Assembly (NCBI GenBank): GCA_048360435.1 | Contig: DBGCOP010000027.1 | Span: forward strand, 62,001-126,000 | Direction: 5' to 3' | From: Limenecus sp048360435 | GTDB taxonomy: Bacteria > Cyanobacteriota > Vampirovibrionia > Gastranaerophilales > Gastranaerophilaceae | DNA length: 64,000 bases | Shown: positions 37,288-45,735 of the stretch, piece by piece | How positions within the stretch are numbered: the first letter of the stretch is position 1 | Layout of the letters: every line of letters starts with the position of its first letter | Program-made: the position numbers and the translations under genes | Notes under the pieces: model-generated | The model's database searches: none | What the model saw: the letters and a program-made list of their open reading frames with translations, nothing else | What the model was told of the DNA's origin: nothing

Positions 37288-37698
37288 ATGAAAAAGATTA
37301 CAACATACACTGAAATTGAAGTAGAATTTTATGATCTTGACCCTATGAATGTTGTCTGGCATGGAAATTACATAAAATATATTGAGAAAGCCAGATGCGA
37401 TTTGCTTGAAAAAATAGGGTATACATATGATGATATGAGAAAAGACAATATTGCTTATCCCATAGCTACAATGGATTTAAAATTTATAAAATCAGCTTTG
37501 TTTAAACAGAAGCTGATTGTTGAAACAACCCTCGAGAGTCTTGAGCCCGCTCTTTTAATAAGATATCTTATTAAAGATAAAATAACAGGAGAGAAACTCT
37601 TTAAAGCAAAAAGTATGCAGATAGGTGTAAATATTAATACAAGAGAATCTATCTATAAACCACCGCTAACTTTTCTAAAGAAAGTAGAGGAATTTTAA
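37288..37698 (+). CDS. 4-hydroxybenzoyl-CoA thioesterase-family protein, ApeK-like
   Basis: The 136-residue hotdog thioesterase has the active-site stretch EVEFYDLDPMNVVWHGNY, with the catalytic Asp18 and the HGNY loop of the 4HBT/YbgC group, then EKARCDLLEKIGY. In APE clusters such an enzyme removes stalled or finished acyl groups from ACP. It begins 4 bases after the ligase fusion. Confidence 0.87.
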   Translation: MKKITTYTEIEVEFYDLDPMNVVWHGNYIKYIEKARCDLLEKIGYTYDDMRKDNIAYPIATMDLKFIKSALFKQKLIVETTLESLEPALLIRYLIKDKITGEKLFKAKSMQIGVNINTRESIYKPPLTFLKKVEEF

Positions 37699-37699
37699 T

Positions 37700-38242
37700 A
37701 TGAAAAAGTTTTTTGTTTGTTTGACTTTTTTTACTTTTGCTTTTTTTGATCAGGTATTTGCTATGGAAATATTTAAGCACCCGGAAACAGCAGCTTCAAT
37801 TGCTTCTAAGATGCCTGAATTTAACAATGCTGAATGCAAATTTGAACAAAATAAATATATGAAAACATCTAACGTTAATCTGGCATCCGGAGGTAATTTT
37901 AAATTTATAAAAGAACAGGGTGTTATTTTTGAAACTGTACATCCGATTCATTCAACGTCACAGTATACAACTTCTCAGAACAAAAATATTAATGCCGTAA
38001 TTAAAGCAATTGCTTCAAAAAATTATTCATATCTTGATAAAAATTTTAATCTTTATTATCAAAAAAACAATCAATCCGGCTGGCTTTTGGCTCTTGCCCC
38101 TAAACAGGACGGACAATTGAGGGGAGAACTCGGTTATATTATGGTATATGGTTCAAGTTCAAATTTGAATGGAAAAATTTCAAAAATGATAATAGATACA
38201 AAGAATACCAAAACAACAATAAATTTTATTGATTGCAGGTAA
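37700..38242 (+). CDS. LolA-like periplasmic carrier, ApeL-like
   Basis: The 180-residue protein has a signal peptide (MKKFFVCLTFFTFAFFDQVFA). The mature part fits the LolA/LolB half-barrel: NNAECKFEQNKYMKTSNVNLASGGNFKF near the N-terminus and a final strand KNTKTTINFIDC. LolA-type proteins carry a hydrophobic lipid chain across the periplasm. Next to an MMPL exporter it probably receives the aryl polyene lipid for the outer membrane. Confidence 0.8.
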   Translation: MKKFFVCLTFFTFAFFDQVFAMEIFKHPETAASIASKMPEFNNAECKFEQNKYMKTSNVNLASGGNFKFIKEQGVIFETVHPIHSTSQYTTSQNKNINAVIKAIASKNYSYLDKNFNLYYQKNNQSGWLLALAPKQDGQLRGELGYIMVYGSSSNLNGKISKMIIDTKNTKTTINFIDCR

Positions 38243-38245
38243 ATT

Positions 38246-40438
38246 ATGCATAAAGAAGCAATTTTTAATATATTAAGAGTGACATTTTTGTCTATAATAA
38301 TTTTTCTGTTTGTTTTTTCTTTTATTTATCCTAAAAAAACAGAAACAAATATTCTCAGGGCTATTTTGTCGAACTCTTCAAAAGATGAGCTTGTTGTTAA
38401 TTTAAGCCAAAAGTTTTCAGGAAGACTTAATGTTATTTTTGAATCAACAGATATAGAGAAAATAGAAGAAGTAAAAAAAACTTTCAAAGAACAGCTTTGT
38501 GCTGATGCCTTCAAAAAAGATATTACTGATACTCATGAGTTCAAGGAACTTTTGAATACTTATAAATATTATAATGCAAATCTTTTGTCTTCGAAAACAC
38601 GAACAAAACTTGTACACGGTGATGTTGAAGAGGTTAAGTTGGAGAGTATGGAACGTTTATACAATCCTTTGAGCATTAACCTTGTTCCTATTGAAGAGGA
38701 TCCGTTCTTGCTTTTTAATGATTTTTTGGCAAATCTGCCTTCTGCACAGGAGCAGGTTCCAATAGAACGAGATGGAAAATTTTATGAATTGATGACTTTA
38801 AATTTAAAAGATGAAATAGCTCTTTCTCCTTCATTATTAAATATTGAAATGAAAAAAGTTATTGAATTAAAATGCAAAATTTCAAAAGAATTTCCTGACG
38901 TTGAAATATATCTTACAGGCTCTCCTGTTCATACGTATTCAGCCAGCTCAAGGTCAATGATAGAAATTAATATAATTTGTTTGTTATCTTCTATTTTTAT
39001 AATCTTACTTTGCAAATTATATTTTCGCACTTTCAAGATTTTAATTCCGATTGTATTAAGTCTTTCTCTCGGAATACTTTTCGGATATCTGGCTACTTCT
39101 GTGTTTTTTGAATCTATACATATTTTGACTTTTGTGTTTTCAACCACGCTGATAGGTATTTGTGTAGATTATTCACTTCATTATTTTGCACACCATAATA
39201 ACTTAAAATCAATATTTAAAAGTTTAACAATCAGTATGCTTACGACTGTATGTGCTTTTTTAACACTTTTGTTTTCGCAAATCGAGCTTTTAATGCAAAT
39301 AGCTGTCTTTACTTCAGCAGGTTTGATTAGTGTTTATGCTTTTGTGGTGTTGTTTTATCCTGTTATTTGTAAAAAACTTTGTTGTGAAGACGTATCATCT
39401 TTTGCTGAAATGATTTTTTCTTTAAAAGTTTCTAAAAAAACTAAAATCATTTTTTCTTCTGTTTGTTTTGTTATATTTCTTGCCGGTTTTTTTCAATTAA
39501 GCTTCAATGATGACATAAAGGATATGTATAAACCTTCTAAAAAACTCTTAAAAGCAGAAAAAATTTATTCTTCATTAACAGGTGATATGTCAAATATGGC
39601 TTTTGTAATAGTAAACGGTGAAAATATAGAATCACTGTTAGAAAAAGAGGAACAGGTCACAGAACATATTCCTCAGGAGCAATATATAGCTTTAAGTCAA
39701 TTTTTGCCTTCAAAAAAACAGCAAAATGAAAATAAAAGATTGAAAAAACAATTCTATCAAAATGAGCTTTTTGATTATGCTAAATTTTTGGATCTTGAAA
39801 CAAAAAATAAGATTTTGAATGAAAAAAACAGGTCCGGTTTCCTTACAGAAGATAAATTGCCTCATTTGCTTAAAGAAAGCTTTTTGGCATCGCCAAACCA
39901 ATCAATTATAGTTATCAAGCATGTTGATCAAAAAATATATGAACAGCTTTCAAAAAATAATGAGATAACCATTATTGATTTAAAAAAAGAGATATCTTCA
40001 AAAGTACAACAATGTCGTGAAAATTGTATGAAAATATTCTTGCCTGCTATATTGGCATTATATATTTTGCTTGCAATAATTTATAAACCGTTAGATGCAT
40101 TAAAAATTCTTGCGCCATCAGTACTCGGTGGTGTTTTTACCTTGTCTGTATTAGGTCTGTTTCATATCAGTTTGAATCTGTTTCATATACTGGCATTGTT
40201 TTTGATTATAGGCTTCAGCCTTGATTATTCAATCTTTAGGTTTAATTCAAAAAATGAATCAGTCGAATCAAAAGCAGCGGTTTTGATTTCTTGTGCGACG
40301 ACAGTTTTTTCTTTTCTTTTGCTGGCGTGTACAAGTTTCAAACTCATTAGTTCTTTGGGACTGATACTTGGTCTGGGGTTGATTAGTTCATATCTTTTCA
40401 GCCTTTTGTTGATTAGTAAAACAAACGACACTGAATAA
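38246..40438 (+). CDS. MMPL/RND-family lipid exporter, ApeM-like
   Basis: The 730-residue protein has the MMPL plan twice. Each half is one N-terminal span, a large periplasmic domain and five packed spans (first set about residues 238-380, second set about 595-725). FSTTLIGICVDYSLHYFAHH and LFLIIGFSLDYSIFRFNSK carry the paired-Asp/Tyr proton-relay segment. In APE clusters this pump moves the polyene lipid from the inner membrane. It starts 4 bases after the LolA-like gene. Confidence 0.88.
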   Translation: MHKEAIFNILRVTFLSIIIFLFVFSFIYPKKTETNILRAILSNSSKDELVVNLSQKFSGRLNVIFESTDIEKIEEVKKTFKEQLCADAFKKDITDTHEFKELLNTYKYYNANLLSSKTRTKLVHGDVEEVKLESMERLYNPLSINLVPIEEDPFLLFNDFLANLPSAQEQVPIERDGKFYELMTLNLKDEIALSPSLLNIEMKKVIELKCKISKEFPDVEIYLTGSPVHTYSASSRSMIEINIICLLSSIFIILLCKLYFRTFKILIPIVLSLSLGILFGYLATSVFFESIHILTFVFSTTLIGICVDYSLHYFAHHNNLKSIFKSLTISMLTTVCAFLTLLFSQIELLMQIAVFTSAGLISVYAFVVLFYPVICKKLCCEDVSSFAEMIFSLKVSKKTKIIFSSVCFVIFLAGFFQLSFNDDIKDMYKPSKKLLKAEKIYSSLTGDMSNMAFVIVNGENIESLLEKEEQVTEHIPQEQYIALSQFLPSKKQQNENKRLKKQFYQNELFDYAKFLDLETKNKILNEKNRSGFLTEDKLPHLLKESFLASPNQSIIVIKHVDQKIYEQLSKNNEITIIDLKKEISSKVQQCRENCMKIFLPAILALYILLAIIYKPLDALKILAPSVLGGVFTLSVLGLFHISLNLFHILALFLIIGFSLDYSIFRFNSKNESVESKAAVLISCATTVFSFLLLACTSFKLISSLGLILGLGLISSYLFSLLLISKTNDTE

Positions 40439-40464
40439 TTTTAATGATAAAATAAGAGGCTGTT

Positions 40465-41547
40465 ATGGAAGAAAAAATTACAAAACCATTATACAGGAGA
40501 ACACACAAAAACCAAACATCAAGAATTGATGCACTTACTGAGGCACAAAAAATAGCATTTGCTCCTTTTTCTTTTCAAACAGTGGCATGTTTGATTGATT
40601 TTAATATCTTTAAAGCTTTGGAGACATCACCAAAGACCAAGCAGCAGTTGGTTGAAGAGTGTAACGTTTCACAATATTGTATTGACACATTGTTTGATGC
40701 AGCTCTTTGTATAGGGCTTGTTAAAAAAAATAATGATGAAACTTATTTTTTGACACCTTTGGCAGAAGCTTTTTTGTATGATGAGATGACAAAAGTAAAT
40801 TTCAATTTTATGAAAGATGTTTGTTTTCTCGGTGCAAGTGAACTTTTTTCTTCTTTTAAGGAGAATCGTCCTGCCGGTCTGCAAAAGTATTATTATGATT
40901 CTGAAACCATTTACCCGATGCTGACAAAATTGCCTGAGAAAATGAAAAAAAGCTGGTATGATTTTGATCATTATTATTCTGATGATTGTTTTAAGGAAGT
41001 ACTTCCATATATTTTTGAGACAAAGCCTCCTCATGTTTTTGATATAGGTGCTAATACCGGTAAATTTGAAAAGGCTTGCCTTGAATATAATAAAGAATGC
41101 TGTGTTACAATGATAGATTTGCCGGAGAATATTGAAGCTGCTAAGAACAGTTTTGATACTGACAGATGTAGTTTTTGGAGTGCTGATATTTTGTCAGATG
41201 AAAAAAATCTTCCTAAAATGAACGGTGCTGTATTTATGAGCCAGTTTTTAGACTGTTTTTCAAAAGTACAGATACAGCATATATTGGATAAAATTTCAAA
41301 ATGCAGTGATGAAAATATAAGGGTCTTTATTTTGGAACCATTTATAGATAAACAACAGTTTGCCGGTGCAGCTTACGCATTGTCTCATATTTCTTTGTAT
41401 TTTTCCTGTATGGCTAATGGTAAGAGTAAAATGTACAATGAGACAGATATGAGAGAACTAATTAACTCCTCTGACTTTAGAATAGAAAAGATTTATCAAA
41501 ACATCGGAAAATATGATTATACCTTGTTGGAGTGTGTAAAAAAATGA
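40465..41547 (+). CDS. SAM-dependent methyltransferase of APE cluster, ApeB-like
   Basis: The 360-residue protein has an N-terminal winged-helix dimerisation domain (LIDFNIFKALETSPKTKQQLVEECNV). A class I SAM domain follows: HVFDIGANTGKFEKACLE is motif I and VTMIDLPENIEAAK is motif II. This matches the O-methyltransferase type with a dimerisation domain. In APE systems methylation of the aryl head is common, so it may decorate the starter ring. The stop overlaps the next ATG. Confidence 0.82.
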   Translation: MEEKITKPLYRRTHKNQTSRIDALTEAQKIAFAPFSFQTVACLIDFNIFKALETSPKTKQQLVEECNVSQYCIDTLFDAALCIGLVKKNNDETYFLTPLAEAFLYDEMTKVNFNFMKDVCFLGASELFSSFKENRPAGLQKYYYDSETIYPMLTKLPEKMKKSWYDFDHYYSDDCFKEVLPYIFETKPPHVFDIGANTGKFEKACLEYNKECCVTMIDLPENIEAAKNSFDTDRCSFWSADILSDEKNLPKMNGAVFMSQFLDCFSKVQIQHILDKISKCSDENIRVFILEPFIDKQQFAGAAYALSHISLYFSCMANGKSKMYNETDMRELINSSDFRIEKIYQNIGKYDYTLLECVKK

Positions 41548-42470
41548 AATGGTATCAGGTTAAAGAACAAGCCGCAGGAGAAAAAAGGCTTATGACCTTA
41601 TGGTATTTATACAAGTTTCTGGGTAAGAATGTTGTATGTCTTTTAACCGCTATTATTGCATTTTGTGCTTTTTGCTCTTCAAAACAAATGAGAGAATATT
41701 CAAAGAAAAATCTGTCTGTAATTTTTAATTATACGAATAATGTTGATGCAAAACCCACTTTGTTGAACTCTTATCGACTTGTGTTGAACTATGCTTTATC
41801 TCTTGTGGATAGAATGGAGGTTTTTGCTCATAGATTTGATGACACAAAAATTGTTTTTGATTCTAATGAAGAAAAAAGTCTTCTTGAAACTGATATAAAT
41901 GAAAAAAAAGGGATATTTTTTATTTGTTCACATATAGGAAATATTGAGGTGTTGAGAACTTTTATACAAAAGCCTATGAATCCTCTCAACCCGCATGTAA
42001 ATATCTTTTTAAGCGAAACTCAGTGCCGCATATTTAACGGATTTTTAAAGAGAATACAGGCAAAGACAGATGTATCTGTTTATCCTGTGGAGAACATTAG
42101 TATAGACACAGCAATAGAGATGAAGGATAAACTTGATAATGCTCAGATTGCAATTATGGCAGGGGATAGGGTTTCTTCTTTAAGTGAAAATACTTCTTTT
42201 AAAATACATTTTTTAAATAGAATTGTCGAGTTTCCTCTTGGCACTTTCAAATTTGCACAAATGATGGAAACACCAGTATATTTTATAGCAGCTATAAAGG
42301 ATAAAAACGGTTTTTACAAAATACATATGAAAAAATATAGAAGACAAAAGGAATTAACAAAATCCCAGAATACTAAACTTATGCAAAGTGAATATATAAA
42401 CTTTCTTGAAAAGATGGTAAAACTTGCACCGCTTCAATTTTACCATTTTTATAATGTTTTTGGAGGATAA
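41544..42470 (+). CDS. LpxL/HtrB-like lipid acyltransferase, last gene of the APE operon
   Basis: I place the start at ATG 41544, overlapping the methyltransferase stop as ATGA. The ~308-residue protein has a membrane segment near the N-terminus (LGKNVVCLLTAIIAFCAF). The HxxxxE catalytic block is CSHIGNIEVLR, and MAGDRVSSL, IVEFPLGTFKFAQM are typical of lauroyl/myristoyl transferases. In many APE clusters the ApeJ protein joins a glycosyltransferase to such a domain; here only the acyltransferase part exists. Confidence 0.8.
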   Translation: MKWYQVKEQAAGEKRLMTLWYLYKFLGKNVVCLLTAIIAFCAFCSSKQMREYSKKNLSVIFNYTNNVDAKPTLLNSYRLVLNYALSLVDRMEVFAHRFDDTKIVFDSNEEKSLLETDINEKKGIFFICSHIGNIEVLRTFIQKPMNPLNPHVNIFLSETQCRIFNGFLKRIQAKTDVSVYPVENISIDTAIEMKDKLDNAQIAIMAGDRVSSLSENTSFKIHFLNRIVEFPLGTFKFAQMMETPVYFIAAIKDKNGFYKIHMKKYRRQKELTKSQNTKLMQSEYINFLEKMVKLAPLQFYHFYNVFGG

Positions 42471-42477
42471 AGCACAG

Positions 42478-43713
42478 ATGTTATTTTATGCGGATTTACA
42501 TATTCATTCAAAATATTCAAGAGCAACAAGCAAAAATTGTAATCTGGAAGAACTTGCTGTCTGGGCTCAGAAAAAAGGTTTAGGCATGATTGCAACAGGT
42601 GATTTTACTCATCCGGCATGGTTTGAAGAGATTAAAGAAAAGCTTGTTCCGGCTGGAAACGGCGTATTTCGCCTTCGTCAGGAAATAGAAAAACAAATTC
42701 TGAAACCGGAAAATCCTGTGTATTTTGTACTTTCTGTGGAAATTTCAACTATCTATAAAAAATGGGATAAAACGAGAAAAGTTCATCATGTGGTTTTTGT
42801 ACCGGATATGCAGTCAGCTGAAAATTTTAGAAACAGTTTAGGAAAAATAGGTAATATTTCATCTGACGGAAGACCTATACTCGGGCTTGATTCAAGAAAT
42901 TTGCTTGAAATTGCGCTGGAGTCAGGCGACGGCTCTTTTCTTATTCCTGCTCATATTTGGACTCCGTGGTTTTCAGTTCTTGGCTCAAAATCCGGATTTG
43001 ATTCAATTGATGACTGTTATGGTGACTTGTCTGAGCATATTTTCGCTGTCGAAACAGGGCTTTCGTCTGATCCTGAGATGAACTGGCATGTGTCTTCTCT
43101 TGATAAATACAGACTTGTTTCTAATTCAGATGCTCATTCTCCTTCGAAGTTGGCTAGGGAAGCAACTGTGTTTGATACTGAATTGGATTATTTCAGCGTT
43201 TTAAACGCGCTGAAAAACGGTAATGGATATGTCGGTACTGTTGAATTCTTTCCGGAAGAGGGTAAATATCATGAAGACGGGCATAGAAAGTGCAATGTCT
43301 GTCTGTCGCCTGAGGAAACAAAAGCTTTAAACGGAATTTGCCCTGTTTGTAATAAACCTTTGACAATAGGTGTTTTAAACAGAGTGAATGAACTCTCGGA
43401 TAGAAAAGGCAAGATTGTTACCCCTCCAACAACAGCAGGTAAAGTTATCAGTCTTATTCCGCTTGTTGAAATTCTTTCTGAAATTGCAAATGTCGGGCCG
43501 GCAAGTAAGGCTGTTACAAAACAATATGAAACTCTCATTGAAAAGCTTGGTTCTGAACTTTCTATTTTGACGGAAGTTCCGGTTGATGAAATTGAAAAAG
43601 TTCATTCTTCAAAACTTGCAGAGGGAATTAAAAGATTGCGAGAAGGCAGAGTAATTCGCCATTCGGGATATGACGGAGAGTACGGTGTGATAAGGCTGTT
43701 TGAAGATTTGTAA
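42478..43713 (+). CDS. Endonuclease Q-like PHP-domain nuclease
   Basis: The start is ATG 42478, 10 bases after TGGAGGA. The 411-residue protein begins with the PHP metal site YADLHIHSKYS and continues with ATGDFTHP, SVEISTIY, PAHIWTPWFS and SNSDAHSPSK. A CxxC...CxxC zinc finger (CNVCLSPEETKALNGICPVC) follows. A C-terminal region ends VIRHSGYDGEYGVIRLFED. This architecture is that of EndoQ (COG1379), which cuts DNA 5' of deaminated bases (hypoxanthine, uracil). It is known from Thermococcales and some bacteria. It follows the APE operon directly. Confidence 0.82.
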   Translation: MLFYADLHIHSKYSRATSKNCNLEELAVWAQKKGLGMIATGDFTHPAWFEEIKEKLVPAGNGVFRLRQEIEKQILKPENPVYFVLSVEISTIYKKWDKTRKVHHVVFVPDMQSAENFRNSLGKIGNISSDGRPILGLDSRNLLEIALESGDGSFLIPAHIWTPWFSVLGSKSGFDSIDDCYGDLSEHIFAVETGLSSDPEMNWHVSSLDKYRLVSNSDAHSPSKLAREATVFDTELDYFSVLNALKNGNGYVGTVEFFPEEGKYHEDGHRKCNVCLSPEETKALNGICPVCNKPLTIGVLNRVNELSDRKGKIVTPPTTAGKVISLIPLVEILSEIANVGPASKAVTKQYETLIEKLGSELSILTEVPVDEIEKVHSSKLAEGIKRLREGRVIRHSGYDGEYGVIRLFEDL

Positions 43714-43799
43714 AACTTTATTTACATTACATATTTTTAACACAAATTATACTTTTCAGGTAAGTTGTATGGTTAGTTTATGAACAAAAAGGTTAATCA

Positions 43800-44819
43800 G
43801 TGATTACAGCATTAAGTATTAATAATTTTTCTCAGGTAAATAACCGGGAATCTTCAGCAATTCAGAAAAAATCTCTTCAGGCTTCTGTTCCGTCATTTAA
43901 AGGCTCACAGGGGCTAACACCCGAGCAGGCTGCTGCAATGGCGGCTCAAAAAATTAATCAAAAAAAGATTATTCCCCATATTACTGAAAGAGATATTAAC
44001 TTTGCAGTTACTTGTGTCGGACATGGCGATGTTTTGGGAAATACTCGTGAGGTATATGATTATCGTTCGTCGATGAATTCTCAATATGGATATGATTGGT
44101 CTAAGAATTTCACTAAACCTCATATAGTAAGAAATGGGAATATGGATGAAAAAAGAAACGGTGAAACTACTGCTCTTGTGATTCCGTTGCATCCTAAAAC
44201 ACCTGGCATTAGAGGTGCAGATAATATGACAATGCTTTTGAGTGGGCGCATTGAACAGTCCATGTTAAATGAACTTATATTATATATGTCAAAAATTGGA
44301 ATTCTAAATGAAACTCCCATAGGCAAAATTCGATACTATGTTAATTCTGTGAATCCAAAGCAATTTATGGCAAACCCGAAGATTAAAACAGCAATTGCTT
44401 ACTTCTTCCAACAAAAAGAAGCTGAACAGTTGAACGCTTCTATAAAAACTCAATCAGTAAATGATAAGTCTGATGTAAAACTCAAAACCTCTGATATAAA
44501 CATAGTAAATATTGATCAGAAAACAGATAAAAATAATACTCGTGAAATAAAAGATTATCTCAGATACTATCTGAAAAACGGTAAAAAGTTCACTGTGATT
44601 CCTGACAAATTTTCTCAAAACGGTTTGCAAAAAGATATGACTGCTATATTGATTCCTTCCAAAAAGAGTGATTGGGATTTTATAACTGTGACAATAGACA
44701 AAAGAATTCCTGAAGAAGACTGCAAAAATCTTTTAAATCATCTTGTTCATACAGGGAAGGCTAATGTTGAAAACGAGAATTTCAGAAATGCCATAGTTGA
44801 TTATTTGAACTCAAATTAG
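43800..44819 (+). CDS. Lineage-type protein of unknown function with PSFKG N-terminus
   Basis: The 339-residue protein starts at a GTG with AAAAGG 7 bases upstream. The N-terminus (MITALSINNFSQVNN...SVPSFKGSQG) is polar and ends in F-K-G near residue 34. The rest has two weakly similar units: FTKPHIVRNG...TTALVIPLHP near 95-130 and FTVIPDKFSQ...MTAILIPSKK near 265-290. I know no family and see no signal peptide or membrane segment. Confidence 0.6.
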   Translation: MITALSINNFSQVNNRESSAIQKKSLQASVPSFKGSQGLTPEQAAAMAAQKINQKKIIPHITERDINFAVTCVGHGDVLGNTREVYDYRSSMNSQYGYDWSKNFTKPHIVRNGNMDEKRNGETTALVIPLHPKTPGIRGADNMTMLLSGRIEQSMLNELILYMSKIGILNETPIGKIRYYVNSVNPKQFMANPKIKTAIAYFFQQKEAEQLNASIKTQSVNDKSDVKLKTSDINIVNIDQKTDKNNTREIKDYLRYYLKNGKKFTVIPDKFSQNGLQKDMTAILIPSKKSDWDFITVTIDKRIPEEDCKNLLNHLVHTGKANVENENFRNAIVDYLNSN

Positions 44820-44895
44820 ATTTATAACACTTCACAAAATGTTATAAGTGTAGTAAAATATAAATAGAGAAAGCATTTTAATTAAGGGGTAAGGT

Positions 44896-45282
44896 GTGAT
44901 AGTTAATAATTTTTCAAATTCTTTTTCTACTCCGTTAAGAGATTATAAAAAAGAAAAAGAAGATTTAATTCAAAAAAATTATAGTCATATCTATGCACAT
45001 GAAATGGCTCATAAACTTGCAGGAGGTCCTTTTGCCGGTTCTATTTCGATTGAGAAAAATGCAGAAGGAATACCAGTTGCCGGTCATGTTCCAATTAAAA
45101 TGCCTGTATTAGATCGAAACAATCCTCAAAAAACAATTGATCATGCTGATGTTGTTATAAAAGCCGCTCTTGCTCCTTCTGATCCTTCTTCACAGGATTA
45201 TAAAGTTGCTGCCGAGGCTCAATCTCTAAAATCCAGGGTAAAATCTCTTGAATCAGGAAATAAGCTTGATTTTATGGCTTAA
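44896..45282 (+). CDS. Short SprA-like putative metalloprotease
   Basis: The 128-residue protein starts at a GTG behind AAGGGG. It has a metalloprotease-like HEMAH (35-39) in YAHEMAHKLAGGPFAGS, then an AALAPSDPSSQDYKVAAEAQ tail. This matches the SprA-related catalytic family (PF12118), whose members are usually 200-400 residues. This copy contains the core with little extra sequence. The N-terminus (MIVNNFSNSF) is polar and there is no signal peptide. Catalytic activity is unproven. Confidence 0.65.
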   Translation: MIVNNFSNSFSTPLRDYKKEKEDLIQKNYSHIYAHEMAHKLAGGPFAGSISIEKNAEGIPVAGHVPIKMPVLDRNNPQKTIDHADVVIKAALAPSDPSSQDYKVAAEAQSLKSRVKSLESGNKLDFMA

Positions 45283-45312
45283 TTCCTTTCTGTTTTGTGT
45301 ATAATATATTTT

Positions 45313-45735
45313 ATGATTTTACAAGATTGGCGCAGCTTTTATTCACAGGTCTTTTTGAATGATTTAGAAAAAATGAATCATTTTAGAAAAGAATATTTGA
45401 ATAATAGTGATTCTCCTGATGATAAATGTTTAGAAGAACTCTGTTTGTTTTACTACACACTTTTTAATAGTGCTTGTTTTCTTCTTCAATGTTATCTTGC
45501 TTACAATGGTTTGGTTCAATATGAACAAAGAGCAGTTATTAAAGAAGCATTTTATGTAGAATTGATTCAAGATGGTGCAACTTGGATAAAGGCTTTGTCT
45601 TTATGCGAAATTATTAAAATTCATGGACCTGAGAAATTAAAAAGTGTTATTGCGAAATCTTTAAAAGACGAATATTTCAAAATATTCGATGATTTAAAAT
45701 CTGTTATTTCGAACAAATTGGAGGAATATGAATAA
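45313..45735 (+). CDS. HEPN/HI0074-like nucleotidyltransferase-partner protein
   Basis: The protein is 140 residues from ATG 45313. The all-helical sequence contains YYTLFNSACFLLQCYLAYNGL and AVIKEAFYVELIQDGATWIKAL. These match the HI0074-type substrate-binding/HEPN partner of minimal nucleotidyltransferases. The ribosome site is weak. It overlaps the next gene by 8 bases, and that gene carries a related domain plus the nucleotidyltransferase. The pair looks like a HEPN/MNT toxin-antitoxin type module. Confidence 0.68.
   Translation: MILQDWRSFYSQVFLNDLEKMNHFRKEYLNNSDSPDDKCLEELCLFYYTLFNSACFLLQCYLAYNGLVQYEQRAVIKEAFYVELIQDGATWIKALSLCEIIKIHGPEKLKSVIAKSLKDEYFKIFDDLKSVISNKLEEYE

Noticed and set aside
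44822..44850. Inverted repeat TTATAAC/GTTATAA or ACACTT/AAGTGT before the short SprA-like gene.
   Set aside because: The two pairings compete, the loop is 12-13 bases, and no T run follows, so neither a terminator nor an operator is convincing.
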